Part shown: piece by piece, positions 1 to 8,073 of the stretch
Layout of the letters: each line of letters begins with the position of its first letter
How positions within the stretch are numbered: position 1 is the first letter of the stretch
Assembly: GCA_021783515.1 (NCBI GenBank)
Contig: JAJXTV010000002.1
Coordinates: forward strand, 62,001 to 126,000
Length of the DNA: 64,000 bases
Direction: 5' to 3'
From: Nitrospirota bacterium
GTDB taxonomy: Bacteria; Nitrospirota; Thermodesulfovibrionia; Thermodesulfovibrionales; UBA6898
Notes under the pieces: generated by a model
The model's database searches: none
The model's input: only the letters and a program-made list of their open reading frames with translations
Told to the model about the DNA's origin: nothing
Position numbers and translations under genes: made by a program

Positions 1-219
1 GACGCTGTGCGCCCATTTCTTGTTCTGCGCGTCATGCACGTGGCATGCGTTGCAGGCGTTCGGGTCATGCTCGAAATAATCGTTGATCCTGTAGGCCGTA
101 TATCCCATGCCGACGATCATAAAGAGCGCCACCAGTGCGATAATGACCTTTGCTTTGGTCGAAATGCCTTCGCTGAACCAGGTGTAAATCCGGTTCAGGA
201 GGTTGAACGGATTAAACAT
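1..219 (-). CDS. Membrane-anchored multiheme cytochrome c, NapC/NirT-like (partial)
   Basis: This is the N-terminal 73 codons of a gene that runs off the left edge; I translated it by hand because the ORF track lacks it. The start ATG follows a good ribosome site (GGGGAGG). A short cytoplasmic head ending in Lys residues is followed by one membrane helix (about residues 24-44), then a periplasmic segment with a c-type heme motif CNACH at about residues 56-60. This layout is typical of NapC/NirT/NrfH-type quinol-oxidising cytochromes that pass electrons from the membrane pool to periplasmic reductases. The heme count and exact subfamily cannot be read from the fragment. It lies 35 bases downstream of hemL on the same strand, so co-transcription with a heme synthesis gene is plausible. 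Confidence 0.75.
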   Translation of the reverse strand, partial: MFNPFNLLNRIYTWFSEGISTKAKVIIALVALFMIVGMGYTAYRINDYFEHDPNACNACHVHDAQNKKWAHSV

Positions 220-254
220 TGTAAAGCCTCCCCTAAAGTCGTTGATTCGCAGTC

Positions 255-1541
255 TTATATTTTCTTAAATGCCCTGTATGCCGCCGCTGCGGTATGCCCG
301 ATGTCTTTGTCGCTGTGCGCCAGAGACATGAACCCCGCTTCGAACTGGGACGGCGCGAGGTTGACGCCCTGCTGGAGCATCTCGGAAAAGAACGCAGAGA
401 ACTTCCGGGTGTCCGCCGTCTTTGCCGTCGAGTAGTTGCAGACCTCCTTGTCGGTGAAGTAGGTGCAGAACATGGTGCCTGCACGATACAGGCGGGTCTT
501 GACCCCCGCCCGTTTTGCCGCGTCGGCCAGTCCCTCTTCGAGGGCCGCCGCTTTTCTTTCTATCTTTTTGAAGGTCCCTGCCTTCGATAATTCCCTGAGC
601 GTCTCTATGCCTGCGGTCATGGCAAGCGGATTGCCCGAGAGCGTGCCCGCCTGGTAGACCGGACCTTCGGGCGAAACCATCTGCATGATCTCTTTCTTCC
701 CGCCGTAGGCCCCGACCGGCAGTCCTCCGCCGATCACCTTGCCGAGGCAGGTCATGTCAGGCCTGATCCCGTAATGGGCCTGGGCCCCGCCGAAGGAGAC
801 CCTGAAGCCGGTCATCACTTCGTCGAAGATGAGGACGATACCGTGCTTCGCGGTGAGTTCCCTCAGCGTCTCGAGATATCCCGGGGCGGGGAGCACGCAG
901 CCGATATTGCCGACCACCGGCTCGATAATCACGCAGGCGAGGGAGCGCCACTGCGCCCTGATCGTCTGTTTAAGGGCTTTTATGTCGTTAAGGGGGAGGG
1001 TGACGGTGTTCTGTGCATACGACTTCGGCACGCCCGGACTGTCGGGAACACCGAAGGTGGTCGCGCCGGACCCCGCCTTCACGAGAAGGCCGTCCGCATG
1101 TCCGTGGTAGCAGCCTTCGAACTTGATGATCTTGTCCCTTCCGGTAAAGCCCCTCGCGACCCTGATGGCGCTCATCGTCGCTTCGGTGCCGGAGTTCACC
1201 ATTCTCACCTTGTCCATCGACGGGTAGGCCTTCAGCACGAGCTCGGCCAGTTCGATCTCACGCGCGGTGGGAGCGCCGTAGCTTGTGCCCTTGTCGACCG
1301 CCTTCTTCAGGGCCTCGGTGACCCTGGGATGCGCGTGGCCGAGGATCATGGGCCCCCACGAAAGCACATAATCGACGTAGGAATTGCCGTCTGCGTCGTA
1401 GATCCGCGACCCCTTCGCCTTTTCGATGAAAAGGGGATTGCCGCCAACCGCCCGGAAGGCCCGGACAGGGCTGTTTACGCCGCCGGGGATTACGGAGAGC
1501 GCCTTAGTGAAGAGTCTTTTCGACTTCGTGAAATTTCTCAT
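255..1541 (-). CDS. hemL: Glutamate-1-semialdehyde 2,1-aminomutase
   Basis: HemL moves the amino group of glutamate-1-semialdehyde to give 5-aminolevulinate, the last step of the C5 route into heme. The protein is about 428 residues, the usual length, and collinear with the family. The start of the ORF shows the family signature [10 protein letters not shown], and the PLP-binding lysine lies in [18 protein letters not shown] chose the ATG (MRNFTKS) over the upstream TTG of the track because the family starts near the first FTKS-like block; neither start has a strong ribosome site. hemB, the next enzyme of the pathway, lies about 54 kb away in this window. The gene is divergent from the PpiC-type lipoprotein gene. 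Confidence 0.95.
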   Translation of the reverse strand: MRNFTKSKRLFTKALSVIPGGVNSPVRAFRAVGGNPLFIEKAKGSRIYDADGNSYVDYVLSWGPMILGHAHPRVTEALKKAVDKGTSYGAPTAREIELAELVLKAYPSMDKVRMVNSGTEATMSAIRVARGFTGRDKIIKFEGCYHGHADGLLVKAGSGATTFGVPDSPGVPKSYAQNTVTLPLNDIKALKQTIRAQWRSLACVIIEPVVGNIGCVLPAPGYLETLRELTAKHGIVLIFDEVMTGFRVSFGGAQAHYGIRPDMTCLGKVIGGGLPVGAYGGKKEIMQMVSPEGPVYQAGTLSGNPLAMTAGIETLRELSKAGTFKKIERKAAALEEGLADAAKRAGVKTRLYRAGTMFCTYFTDKEVCNYSTAKTADTRKFSAFFSEMLQQGVNLAPSQFEAGFMSLAHSDKDIGHTAAAAYRAFKKI

Positions 1542-1668
1542 ATATACCAACCAAATCTACTTAATTTATCATAATGATTCAGCCCTTGTCAAAAAGCCTG
1601 CAATAACCGATCTTCATGTTATAAAATAAGGTTGGCAACAAAAAATTCGAATCTTTCGGAGGAATTTA

Positions 1669-2607
1669 ATGAAGAGGATTGCGGCAACTTTCTTTTTGAT
1701 TGCGCTGCTGGCTTCCTGCTCACAGAAGACTGCGGAGCAGCAGGCACAGGGGCCTTTCGTGGCGAAGGTCGGCAACGACGTCATCACGCAGGCCGATTTT
1801 GAGCGGGAGTTGGGCTCCCTGCCCGATTATGCGAAACAGATGTTCGAGGGGGAGGCTGGCAAGGAGAAGTTCCTCGATGAGGTCATCAAGAAGGACATCC
1901 TGTACCAGGAGGCGGTGAAGAAGGGGATCGACAAGGAGCCCGATTTTAAGAACAAGATGGAGGAGTTTCGGAAACTGACGCTGGCCTCCATGCTGCTCGA
2001 GTCTGAGATCATGTCGAAGGACAAGGTCTCAGACCAGGAAGTGAAGGACTATTACGACAAGCATAAGGAAGAATTCACCACCACGAGCAAGATCAGGGCG
2101 AGCCATATCCTGGTGAAGACGGAGCCCGAGGCGGAAAAGGTGCTCGCGCGTCTGAAAAAGGGAGAGAAGTTCGAGGAGATCGCGAAGAAGGATTCGCTCG
2201 ACAAGGCTTCGGCCGCCAACGGAGGGGACATCGGGTATTTCTCGAGGGGAGAACTGGTGCCTGAATTCGAGCGGGCGGCGGCGGCCCTGAAGGTCGGGGA
2301 ATTGAGCGCACCCGTAAAGACCCCTTACGGGTACCATATCATCAAAGTGACGGACAAGAAGTCCGGGCCTGTTCTGGAATTCGACAAGGTGAAGGACCTT
2401 ATCGCCCAGAAGCTTTCGGGGGAAAGACAGAAGGCGGCCTTCGACAAGTACCTTACCGAACTGCGCAAAAACTATAAAGTGGAGATCAATAAAGATGTCC
2501 TGGCCCAGGTAGCAGGGGGCGGAGGCAATGCGGCGCTTCAGCCCGCGAAACCTTTGGAGCCCGGGCCCGGGAAAAAGGCCGCGCCGAAAGAGGAAAAAAA
2601 GAAGTAA
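1669..2607 (+). CDS. PpiC/SurA-type peptidyl-prolyl isomerase lipoprotein
   Basis: The 312-residue precursor has a lipoprotein signal ending in the lipobox LLASC, so the mature protein is probably membrane-anchored and faces the periplasm. Residues about 30-130 form a helical SurA/trigger-factor-like chaperone region. A single parvulin (PpiC) domain follows at about 140-235 with the hallmark IRASHILV, GDIGYFSRGELVPEFE and TPYGYHIIKV blocks. The last 40 residues are Pro/Lys-rich and low in complexity. Such proteins help exported and outer-membrane proteins fold. The start is fixed by a strong GGAGG seven bases upstream. It stands alone, convergent with the PBP1A gene. Confidence 0.9.
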   Translation: MKRIAATFFLIALLASCSQKTAEQQAQGPFVAKVGNDVITQADFERELGSLPDYAKQMFEGEAGKEKFLDEVIKKDILYQEAVKKGIDKEPDFKNKMEEFRKLTLASMLLESEIMSKDKVSDQEVKDYYDKHKEEFTTTSKIRASHILVKTEPEAEKVLARLKKGEKFEEIAKKDSLDKASAANGGDIGYFSRGELVPEFERAAAALKVGELSAPVKTPYGYHIIKVTDKKSGPVLEFDKVKDLIAQKLSGERQKAAFDKYLTELRKNYKVEINKDVLAQVAGGGGNAALQPAKPLEPGPGKKAAPKEEKKK

Positions 2608-2622
2608 GAGGAAGGCCGGGGG

Positions 2623-2643
2623 GGGGCGGCTGCCGGCCGCCCC
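2623..2643. terminator. GC-rich hairpin between convergent genes
   Basis: A perfect 8-bp stem (GGGGCGGC / GCCGCCCC) with a five-base loop sits between the 3' ends of the foldase and PBP1A genes and touches the PBP1A stop codon. No T-tract follows on either strand, so it is at best a weak or Rho-assisted termination or RNA-end-protecting structure. Confidence 0.4.
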
Positions 2644-4460
2644 TACTGTCCCGCCTTTTTCATGAAGTCTATCCAGATCGGGAGCGCGGCCTGCGCTCCG
2701 GTCTCCTTCTTCCCGATCGGTTTGTGATTGTCTCTGCCCACCCAGACCCCCACGACCAGTCTGTCGTCAAAGCCGATGAACCAGGCGTCCGTGCAATCGT
2801 TCGTGGTGCCGGTCTTGCCGTAGACCGGCCGGCCGAGGTCCCGTGCCCTCGTTGCCGTGCCTTCTTTTATCACTCCGGCGAGCAGCTCTTTCATCCCGGC
2901 CACGGTGCCCGCATCCAGCACCTCCTGGAACTGCGGATACTGCTCATCGACCACGATGCCGTCCCTGTTTTCGATGCTCTCATAGGGTATCAGGGACGTC
3001 TTTTTGCCAGTGGCCAATACCGTGTATGCGCCGACCATTTCGATTAGCGTCACATCGGATGCGCCAAGAGCCAGGGGAAGGTAGGGCTGAAGGTCGGTCG
3101 TCATGCCGAACTTTCTCGCCGTCTCGATGATCTTCTCGACCCCGAGCCTGCCGGCAAGCCTTACGGTCGCCGCATTCAATGATTTTGCGATGGCGGTCTT
3201 CAGCGTGACTGCGCCATAGTATTTCCCGTCATAGTTTCTCGGGGACCAGATCTGCCCCGGTCTTGCCCCCGGAAATGAGATGGGGGAGTCGTCGATGACG
3301 TAGTCCGGGGTCATGCCGTCCTGCAGCGCGGTGGCGTAAACAAACGGCTTGAAGGCGGAGCCGGGCTGCCTGAGCGCCTGCGTCGCCCTGTTGAACTGGT
3401 TCTGCCAGAAGTCGAAGCCTCCCACCATCGCCTTTATATGTCCCGTGCGCATGTCTACCGCAACGAGCGCCGCCTGGATGCCCCTTTTTTCCCTTTTTTC
3501 GATATTCTCCACCCCTTTTTCAAGGGCCTCTTCGGCCGCCTGCTGCATCGCTGAATCTATCGTAGAATGGATCTTGTACCCTGCAGTGTAGATAGCATTG
3601 CCGTATTTGTGCTCCATCCGCTGCCGCAGGAGTTCGACAAAATATGGCGCCTCATATTTCCGGTAATGCGGGGAGGGCGGCAGGGGCTCCTGCATCGCCC
3701 CGGCATACTGATCGCGCGAGATAAAGCCGTGCTTACGCATCAGGGCCAGCACGACCCCCCGTCTTTCCAGGGCCTTCCCGGGGTTTCTGAACGGAGAATA
3801 CTGGGACGGCGCCTTTGGGAGCGCCGCCAGAAGCGCCGCCTCAGCCACTGTCAGGCCCGAGACCGATTTTCCGAAGTAGGTCTGTGCGGCCGCCTCGATC
3901 CCGAATGCCCTCGTCCCGAAATACATCTGGTTCAGATAAAGCCCGAGGATCTCATCTTTCGTGTAGCGCTTCTCCAGCTGAAGCGAGATCACCGCTTCTT
4001 TAAGCTTTCTTCCGAGCGATTTCTCCGGCTTCAAAAAGAGCATCTTGGCGAGCTGCTGGGTGATCGTGCTGCCGCCCTGAACCATGCCTCCCGCCCTCGC
4101 GTCCCTCACCAGCGCCCTGAATATCCCTATGAAGTCGACCCCGGGGTGGCTGTAGAAGCGGGCGTCTTCGGTCGCCACGAAAGCCTTCTTCACGTGATCC
4201 GGTATCTTGTAGGAAGGCACGAAGGTGCGGCGTTCGTAATAGAACTCCGCGAGGATTTTCCCGTCCGAGGATAAAACCTTCGACGACTCCGCGGGGACGT
4301 AGTCTTCGATCGCGTTTACCTTCGGAAGGTCCGAAAGGGTCCAGTAGACGAACCCGCCGATGATCCCGCAGACCGCGCAGGCGAACACGAACAGGTAGAG
4401 AAACTTTCTTGAGCGGGTCTTTTTCTCCGCCCTCCGGAGGTCCTGCTGCAGAGTAGACAT
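2643..4460 (-). CDS. mrcA: Penicillin-binding protein 1A (bifunctional murein synthase)
   Basis: This class A PBP polymerises lipid II glycan strands and cross-links their peptides at the outer face of the inner membrane. The 605-residue protein has a short basic cytoplasmic N terminus, one membrane helix (about 20-42), a GT51 transglycosylase domain with EDARFYSHPGVD and QGGSTITQQLAK, and a transpeptidase domain with the SxxK nucleophile in GSAFKP, the SxN motif in SKSLNAA and KTGTT. It is shorter than E. coli PBP1A (about 850) and lacks the large insert domains, which is common outside the gammaproteobacteria. It lies about 80 bases downstream of tusA on the same strand. Confidence 0.95.
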   Translation of the reverse strand: MSTLQQDLRRAEKKTRSRKFLYLFVFACAVCGIIGGFVYWTLSDLPKVNAIEDYVPAESSKVLSSDGKILAEFYYERRTFVPSYKIPDHVKKAFVATEDARFYSHPGVDFIGIFRALVRDARAGGMVQGGSTITQQLAKMLFLKPEKSLGRKLKEAVISLQLEKRYTKDEILGLYLNQMYFGTRAFGIEAAAQTYFGKSVSGLTVAEAALLAALPKAPSQYSPFRNPGKALERRGVVLALMRKHGFISRDQYAGAMQEPLPPSPHYRKYEAPYFVELLRQRMEHKYGNAIYTAGYKIHSTIDSAMQQAAEEALEKGVENIEKREKRGIQAALVAVDMRTGHIKAMVGGFDFWQNQFNRATQALRQPGSAFKPFVYATALQDGMTPDYVIDDSPISFPGARPGQIWSPRNYDGKYYGAVTLKTAIAKSLNAATVRLAGRLGVEKIIETARKFGMTTDLQPYLPLALGASDVTLIEMVGAYTVLATGKKTSLIPYESIENRDGIVVDEQYPQFQEVLDAGTVAGMKELLAGVIKEGTATRARDLGRPVYGKTGTTNDCTDAWFIGFDDRLVVGVWVGRDNHKPIGKKETGAQAALPIWIDFMKKAGQ

Positions 4461-4539
4461 TACAGCTACTATTATACAGGGATCATGCGGCCGGCGGGCA
4501 ACCCCTCCGGCAAGACACTATCGGGCGCCGTCGGCCGGA

Positions 4540-4776
4540 CTACTTTTTCCTGATGTAGATCCTTATCTCTTCGCCTTCGGTCTCGATCTTCAGAAGCTCG
4601 TCGCCGCTTCGGTTCAGAAAAGGCGGAAAGGACGATTTTGCGGAGGAGTCCGTCGCGATGACCAGGAGCGTCAGGCCCGGCTGCATCTTTTCGAGCGTCT
4701 GCTTGGCGGTCAGGAGGGGCCTCGGGCATTGCAGTCCCTTTACATCGATCACCAAGTCGGTTTTCAGGCCCCCCAT
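4540..4776 (-). CDS. tusA: TusA/SirA-family sulfur carrier protein
   Basis: A 78-residue protein with the TusA hallmark CPRPLL close to the N terminus. The cysteine carries a persulfide that is passed to sulfur-using pathways such as tRNA thiolation, molybdenum cofactor or dissimilatory sulfur metabolism. Length and the beta-alpha-beta pattern match the family. It begins 10 bases after the transketolase stop, so the two are probably co-transcribed. Which TusA pathway it serves cannot be told here; no tusBCDE or dsr genes are in the window. An overlapping ORF in another frame (4472-4729) is a shadow. Confidence 0.9.
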   Translation of the reverse strand: MGGLKTDLVIDVKGLQCPRPLLTAKQTLEKMQPGLTLLVIATDSSAKSSFPPFLNRSGDELLKIETEGEEIRIYIRKK

Positions 4777-4786
4777 AATGCCTCCC

Positions 4787-6787
4787 TTACTTCTTCAGCA
4801 GTTTCTTCGCCCTGCCGGCGACATTGTCTGCGGTGATCCCGAATTTTTCGAAGAGGACCTTCGCCGGAGCCGAGGCGCCGAAACGGTCGATCCCGATCAC
4901 CTCTCCCTTGATGCCGACGTATTTGTACCAGCCGAGCGTGGCGCCTGCCTCGACGGCAAGCCTCGTCTCGACCGCGGGCGGGAGGACCTTCTTTTTGTAC
5001 GTCTCGGGCTGGGCGTCGAAGAACTCGAAGCAGGCCATGTTGACGACCCTCGCCTTCACGCCCGACTGACGGAGCGCCTCGGCCGCGGCCAGCGCGACAT
5101 GGACCTCCGAGCCCGACGCAAGCAGGATTATGTCGGGGGTGCCCTTTGAATCGGAGAGGACATATCCGCCTTTCAGAAGGTTGTCGGCAGAGGGATATTT
5201 CTTTCTGTCGAGCACCGGAAGGTTCTGGCGCGTGAGGACCAGCGCATACGGCCTGCCGTTGTCGGAGATCGCCGCCTTCCACGCGGCCGCAGTTTCGTTG
5301 GCGTCCGCCGGACGCATGACCGCGAGGTTCGGCATCGCCCGGAGGGCGGTGAGTTGCTCCACAGGCTGGTGCGTGGGCCCGTCCTCGCCGAGTCCGATCG
5401 AATCGTGGGTGAGGACATATACCACGTGCTGCTTCATGAGGGCCGAAAGCCGGATGGCGGGCTTCATGTAGTCGGCGAAGACGAAGAACGTTCCGCCGTA
5501 GGGGATGAGCATCCCGCTGAGCGCCATCCCGTTCAGTGCGGCGCCCATTGCGTGCTCCCTCACCCCGAAATGGATATTCCTGCCGCCCTTTGCGACGCCC
5601 ATGTCCGGGTATTTCTTCAGATAGGTATTGTTGGAAGGCGCGAGGTCGGCCGACCCGCCTATCAGCTGGGGCAGGGTATCGGCGATCGCATTGAGGACCT
5701 TGCCTGAGGCGCTTCTCGTTGCGACGGCGCCGTCCGCCGGATTGAATACCGGCAGCTTCGATTCCCATCCCCCGGGCAGTCTGCCGGCGGAAAGATCGGC
5801 CCATCTCCTGCCGAGCTCCGGGTATTTCCTGCCGTATCTTTTCAGCAGCCCGTTCCAGGCCTGTTCTTCCCGTCTGCCTTTTTGCACCGCTTTTCTCATA
5901 TGCGATGAGACGGACGCAGGGATGCAGAATTTCCTGTTCGGCGGGCAGCAGAGGTTTTTCTTCGTGAGGCAGAGCTCCTCCTCACCGAGCGGAGAGCCGT
6001 GGACATCGGGTGTGTCCTGTTTGTGGGGACTGCCGAAGCCTATGTTCGTCCGGACGATGACGAGCGACGGTTTTGTCTTCTCTTGCTTAGCCTTCTTTAT
6101 CGCTTCTTCTATCTGTGAGACGTCGTTTCCGCCGGCCCTCAGAACCTGCCAGCCGTATGCCTCGAACCTCTTGCCGACGTTTTCCGTGAAGGAGAGGTCG
6201 GTAGACCCTTCGATCGTGATCTTGTTGTCGGAATAGAGGTAGATCAGTTTGCCGAGCTTCAGATGCCCCGCAAGAGATGCCGCCTCGGAGGCGACGCCCT
6301 CCATCAGGTCGCCGTCGGAGACGATGCCGTAGACATGATAATCGACCAGCGGAAACCCGGGCTTATTGAACATCTCGGAGAGGTACTTTTGAGCTATCGC
6401 CATCCCGACCCCTGTTGCGAAGCCCTGCCCGAGCGGTCCGGTTGTCGTCTCGATGCCGTCTTCCGGGCTGTATTCGGGATGCCCCGGGGTCGGGCTCTCC
6501 CACTGCCTGAAATTCTTTATGTCGTCAAGCGAGATCTTATGCCCCGTAAGATGCAGGAGACTATAGAGGAGAGCGGAGCCGTGGCCGGCCGAAAGGACGA
6601 ACCTGTCGCGGTTCTGCCAGAAGGGGTTCTTCGGGTTCTGCCTGAGGAACTTCGACCAAAGCGTATATGCCATCGGGGCGTCGCCCATCGGCATCCCCGG
6701 ATGCCCCGAGTTCGCCTTCTGGACGGCGTCCGCCGCGAGCATCCTTATGGTATTGATCGAAAGTTCGTCGATATTCGTCTTCTTCAC
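4787..6787 (-). CDS. tkt: Transketolase
   Basis: Transketolase transfers two-carbon ketol units between sugar phosphates in the pentose phosphate and Calvin cycles, using thiamine diphosphate. The 666-residue protein is full length. It shows the N-terminal [14 protein letters not shown] block, the ThDP/Mg motif GDGDLMEG in variant form (VSDGDLMEG), the pyrimidine domain with [18 protein letters not shown], and a C-terminal transketolase domain. The start is a GTG with a GGAGG seven bases upstream. It is followed by tusA and preceded by a 57-codon ORF on the same strand, so the three may form one transcript. Confidence 0.97.
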   Translation of the reverse strand: MKKTNIDELSINTIRMLAADAVQKANSGHPGMPMGDAPMAYTLWSKFLRQNPKNPFWQNRDRFVLSAGHGSALLYSLLHLTGHKISLDDIKNFRQWESPTPGHPEYSPEDGIETTTGPLGQGFATGVGMAIAQKYLSEMFNKPGFPLVDYHVYGIVSDGDLMEGVASEAASLAGHLKLGKLIYLYSDNKITIEGSTDLSFTENVGKRFEAYGWQVLRAGGNDVSQIEEAIKKAKQEKTKPSLVIVRTNIGFGSPHKQDTPDVHGSPLGEEELCLTKKNLCCPPNRKFCIPASVSSHMRKAVQKGRREEQAWNGLLKRYGRKYPELGRRWADLSAGRLPGGWESKLPVFNPADGAVATRSASGKVLNAIADTLPQLIGGSADLAPSNNTYLKKYPDMGVAKGGRNIHFGVREHAMGAALNGMALSGMLIPYGGTFFVFADYMKPAIRLSALMKQHVVYVLTHDSIGLGEDGPTHQPVEQLTALRAMPNLAVMRPADANETAAAWKAAISDNGRPYALVLTRQNLPVLDRKKYPSADNLLKGGYVLSDSKGTPDIILLASGSEVHVALAAAEALRQSGVKARVVNMACFEFFDAQPETYKKKVLPPAVETRLAVEAGATLGWYKYVGIKGEVIGIDRFGASAPAKVLFEKFGITADNVAGRAKKLLKK

Positions 6788-6874
6788 GGTCGCCTCCGGT
6801 TTGGAATAATTATGAAACGTATTTATTGAAGAAATCCGCCTTTCGGGCAGACTATCTTAACACAACGATCGATT

Positions 6875-7048
6875 TCATTTCCCGGACCGGAGAGAGAACT
6901 TCCCCGCCTTCTTTTCGAGAAACCCCTCTCTCATGAGGGCCGCCAGAAGCGCGTCGAAATCGACGGGGGACGCCGCTGTGCCGCGCGAGAGGCCTTCTTC
7001 GCGGTATGCGGCTTCGAAGAGGTGTTCGAGTCTGTCTGTTTTCAGCAT
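6875..7048 (-). CDS. Small hypothetical protein upstream of tkt (57 aa)
   Basis: Not in the ORF track; hand translation gives a 57-residue protein starting MLKTDRLEHLF and ending EKKAGKFSLRSGK. Third codon positions are almost all G or C, like the neighbouring genes, which argues for real coding. The C-terminal half (DFDALLAALMREGFLEKKAG) resembles the second helix and wing of a winged-helix fold, but this is only an impression. The ribosome site is poor (GGTG). A TATAAT lies 11 bases before the ATG, flanked by inverted ACCGT/ACGGT arms. It is the first ORF of a possible transcript with tkt and tusA. I do not recognise the family. Confidence 0.5.
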   Translation of the reverse strand: MLKTDRLEHLFEAAYREEGLSRGTAASPVDFDALLAALMREGFLEKKAGKFSLRSGK

Positions 7049-7081
7049 CGTCGCACCGTATTATAACGGTACTCGATTACC

Positions 7082-7213
7082 GGGTTGGCGTTGATACCTC
7101 CCGCTCCCTCTGCTGAGCCGGTCCCGGCCCTTTCGGAATGGGGGCTTATCCTTTTCGCGCTGTCTGCGGGTCTCGGTTCGGCGTATTTCCTCCGGAGCCG
7201 GGCAGGGGCATAG
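7082..7213 (+). pseudogene. Orphan IPTL-CTERM sorting tail (gene fragment)
   Basis: One frame, open from a stop at 7064-7066 to a TAG at 7211-7213, encodes a complete IPTL-CTERM signal: the VPALSEWGLIL motif, a hydrophobic helix and a basic end (FLRSRAGA). It matches in layout the tails of the two full IPTL-CTERM proteins in this window (VPTMNEWGLMAL and VPAINEWGMALF). There is no ATG, only a TTG at 7085 without a ribosome site, and no signal peptide or passenger domain fits upstream, where the minus-strand gene's start lies. The simplest reading is the surviving 3' end of a deleted surface-protein gene. Confidence 0.6.
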
Positions 7214-7292
7214 GTTTCAGCAGCGCGGCGCAGTCAGTTATCTGCCCTTTTTGTGTGATACGCAGTCGGTCTTCAGTCGTCCGCCTTACTCT

Positions 7293-7322
7293 TTGACAGA
7301 GCCTTCCCCATAATTTTATGCT
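7293..7322 (+). promoter_or_regulatory. Sigma-70-type promoter of the DUF2007 gene
   Basis: A perfect TTGACA is followed after 18 bases by TATGCT. The ATG of the DUF2007 gene begins only five bases after the -10 box, so the predicted start point falls at or next to the ATG, giving a leaderless mRNA. No Shine-Dalgarno sequence is present. Confidence 0.65.
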
Positions 7323-7327
7323 TAACT

Positions 7328-7564
7328 ATGGCATCGCGGTGGATCGAACTATTCGTAACCTACGACTCCCTTGAGGCGGAGATGATCAAGGACCTTCTTG
7401 AAAGCGGCGGCATCGATGCCGAGATACGGTCGTCGAAGGTGACCCCCTATCCCGTCAACCTCGGGAAGATGGGGGAAGTGAAGATACTCGTCAGGGAATC
7501 CGACAGGGCCGCAGCCGAGGGGCTGATTCGCGGGACGAAGGCTGAGGGCGAAGAGGAAAAGTAA
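7328..7564 (+). CDS. DUF2007-type putative signal-transducing protein
   Basis: A 78-residue protein that matches the DUF2007 pattern: an opening strand with YDSLEAEMIKDLLESGGIDAEI, then a short beta section and a conserved hydrophobic-plus-RESD(R)AAAEGLI helix. The family has a ferredoxin-like fold and is thought to bind a ligand or partner; the function is not established. The family start aligns with this ATG, although it lacks a ribosome site (see the promoter entry). Its stop overlaps the next gene's start (TAATG), so the two are translationally coupled and probably act together. Confidence 0.75.
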   Translation: MASRWIELFVTYDSLEAEMIKDLLESGGIDAEIRSSKVTPYPVNLGKMGEVKILVRESDRAAAEGLIRGTKAEGEEEK

Positions 7565-7989
7565 TGGTCTCGTCGCTGGATGATCTGAAGCAGAAGATAT
7601 TCTACGACATGCTCGGGCTTGCTGGCAGGGTATTCATCCTGGCGCGGTATTCCGCCGACGTGGTGATCGGCAACAGGGGCTTTCTCCCGGAAGAAAAGGA
7701 GAAGGGCATCGTCCTCGTCTTCAACAAACGGATGAGCTTCGAATGGACGGATTCCGGCATCTCGGCGCAGCTCGTCTTCGGCGCGGAAACGCATCAGTGC
7801 CATATCCCGCACGACTCGATCATCTCGGTCTTCTCCCCCGAGCTCTCCGCCCAGTTTGTGGTCTCCCCGGCGTCTGTGACAGGGGAGAAGGAGGCGGGAA
7901 AGCCGAAGAAGAAGCCGGAAGTCCCGGAGAAGCCGGCGAGGGCGGCGACGGAGAAGGTGGTCAGGGTCGATTTCAACAGGAAGAAGTGA
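7564..7989 (+). CDS. sspB: SspB-like ClpXP adaptor protein
   Basis: This 141-residue protein resembles the SspB family that hands ssrA-tagged and other substrates to ClpXP. Residues about 46-100 (IVLVFNKRMSFEWTDSGISA... SIISVFSPELSAQF) follow the SspB substrate-binding fold as seen in the alphaproteobacterial branch. A flexible Lys/Pro/Glu-rich linker (about 105-130) then leads to a short tail, VVRVDFNRKK, in the place and style of the ClpX-binding tail of SspB. That tail is strong support for the adaptor reading. It is coupled to a DUF2007 gene, which could be a co-factor of the same degradation step; that is inference. gatA follows after 84 bases. Confidence 0.65.
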   Translation: MVSSLDDLKQKIFYDMLGLAGRVFILARYSADVVIGNRGFLPEEKEKGIVLVFNKRMSFEWTDSGISAQLVFGAETHQCHIPHDSIISVFSPELSAQFVVSPASVTGEKEAGKPKKKPEVPEKPARAATEKVVRVDFNRKK

Positions 7990-8073
7990 GCCGCGCTTCC
8001 TCCCCGAATTCTTGCAAACACTAATCTTGCGGTGCTAAACTTCTAAATCCCTGTTTTTTCCGGAGGTATTTTT

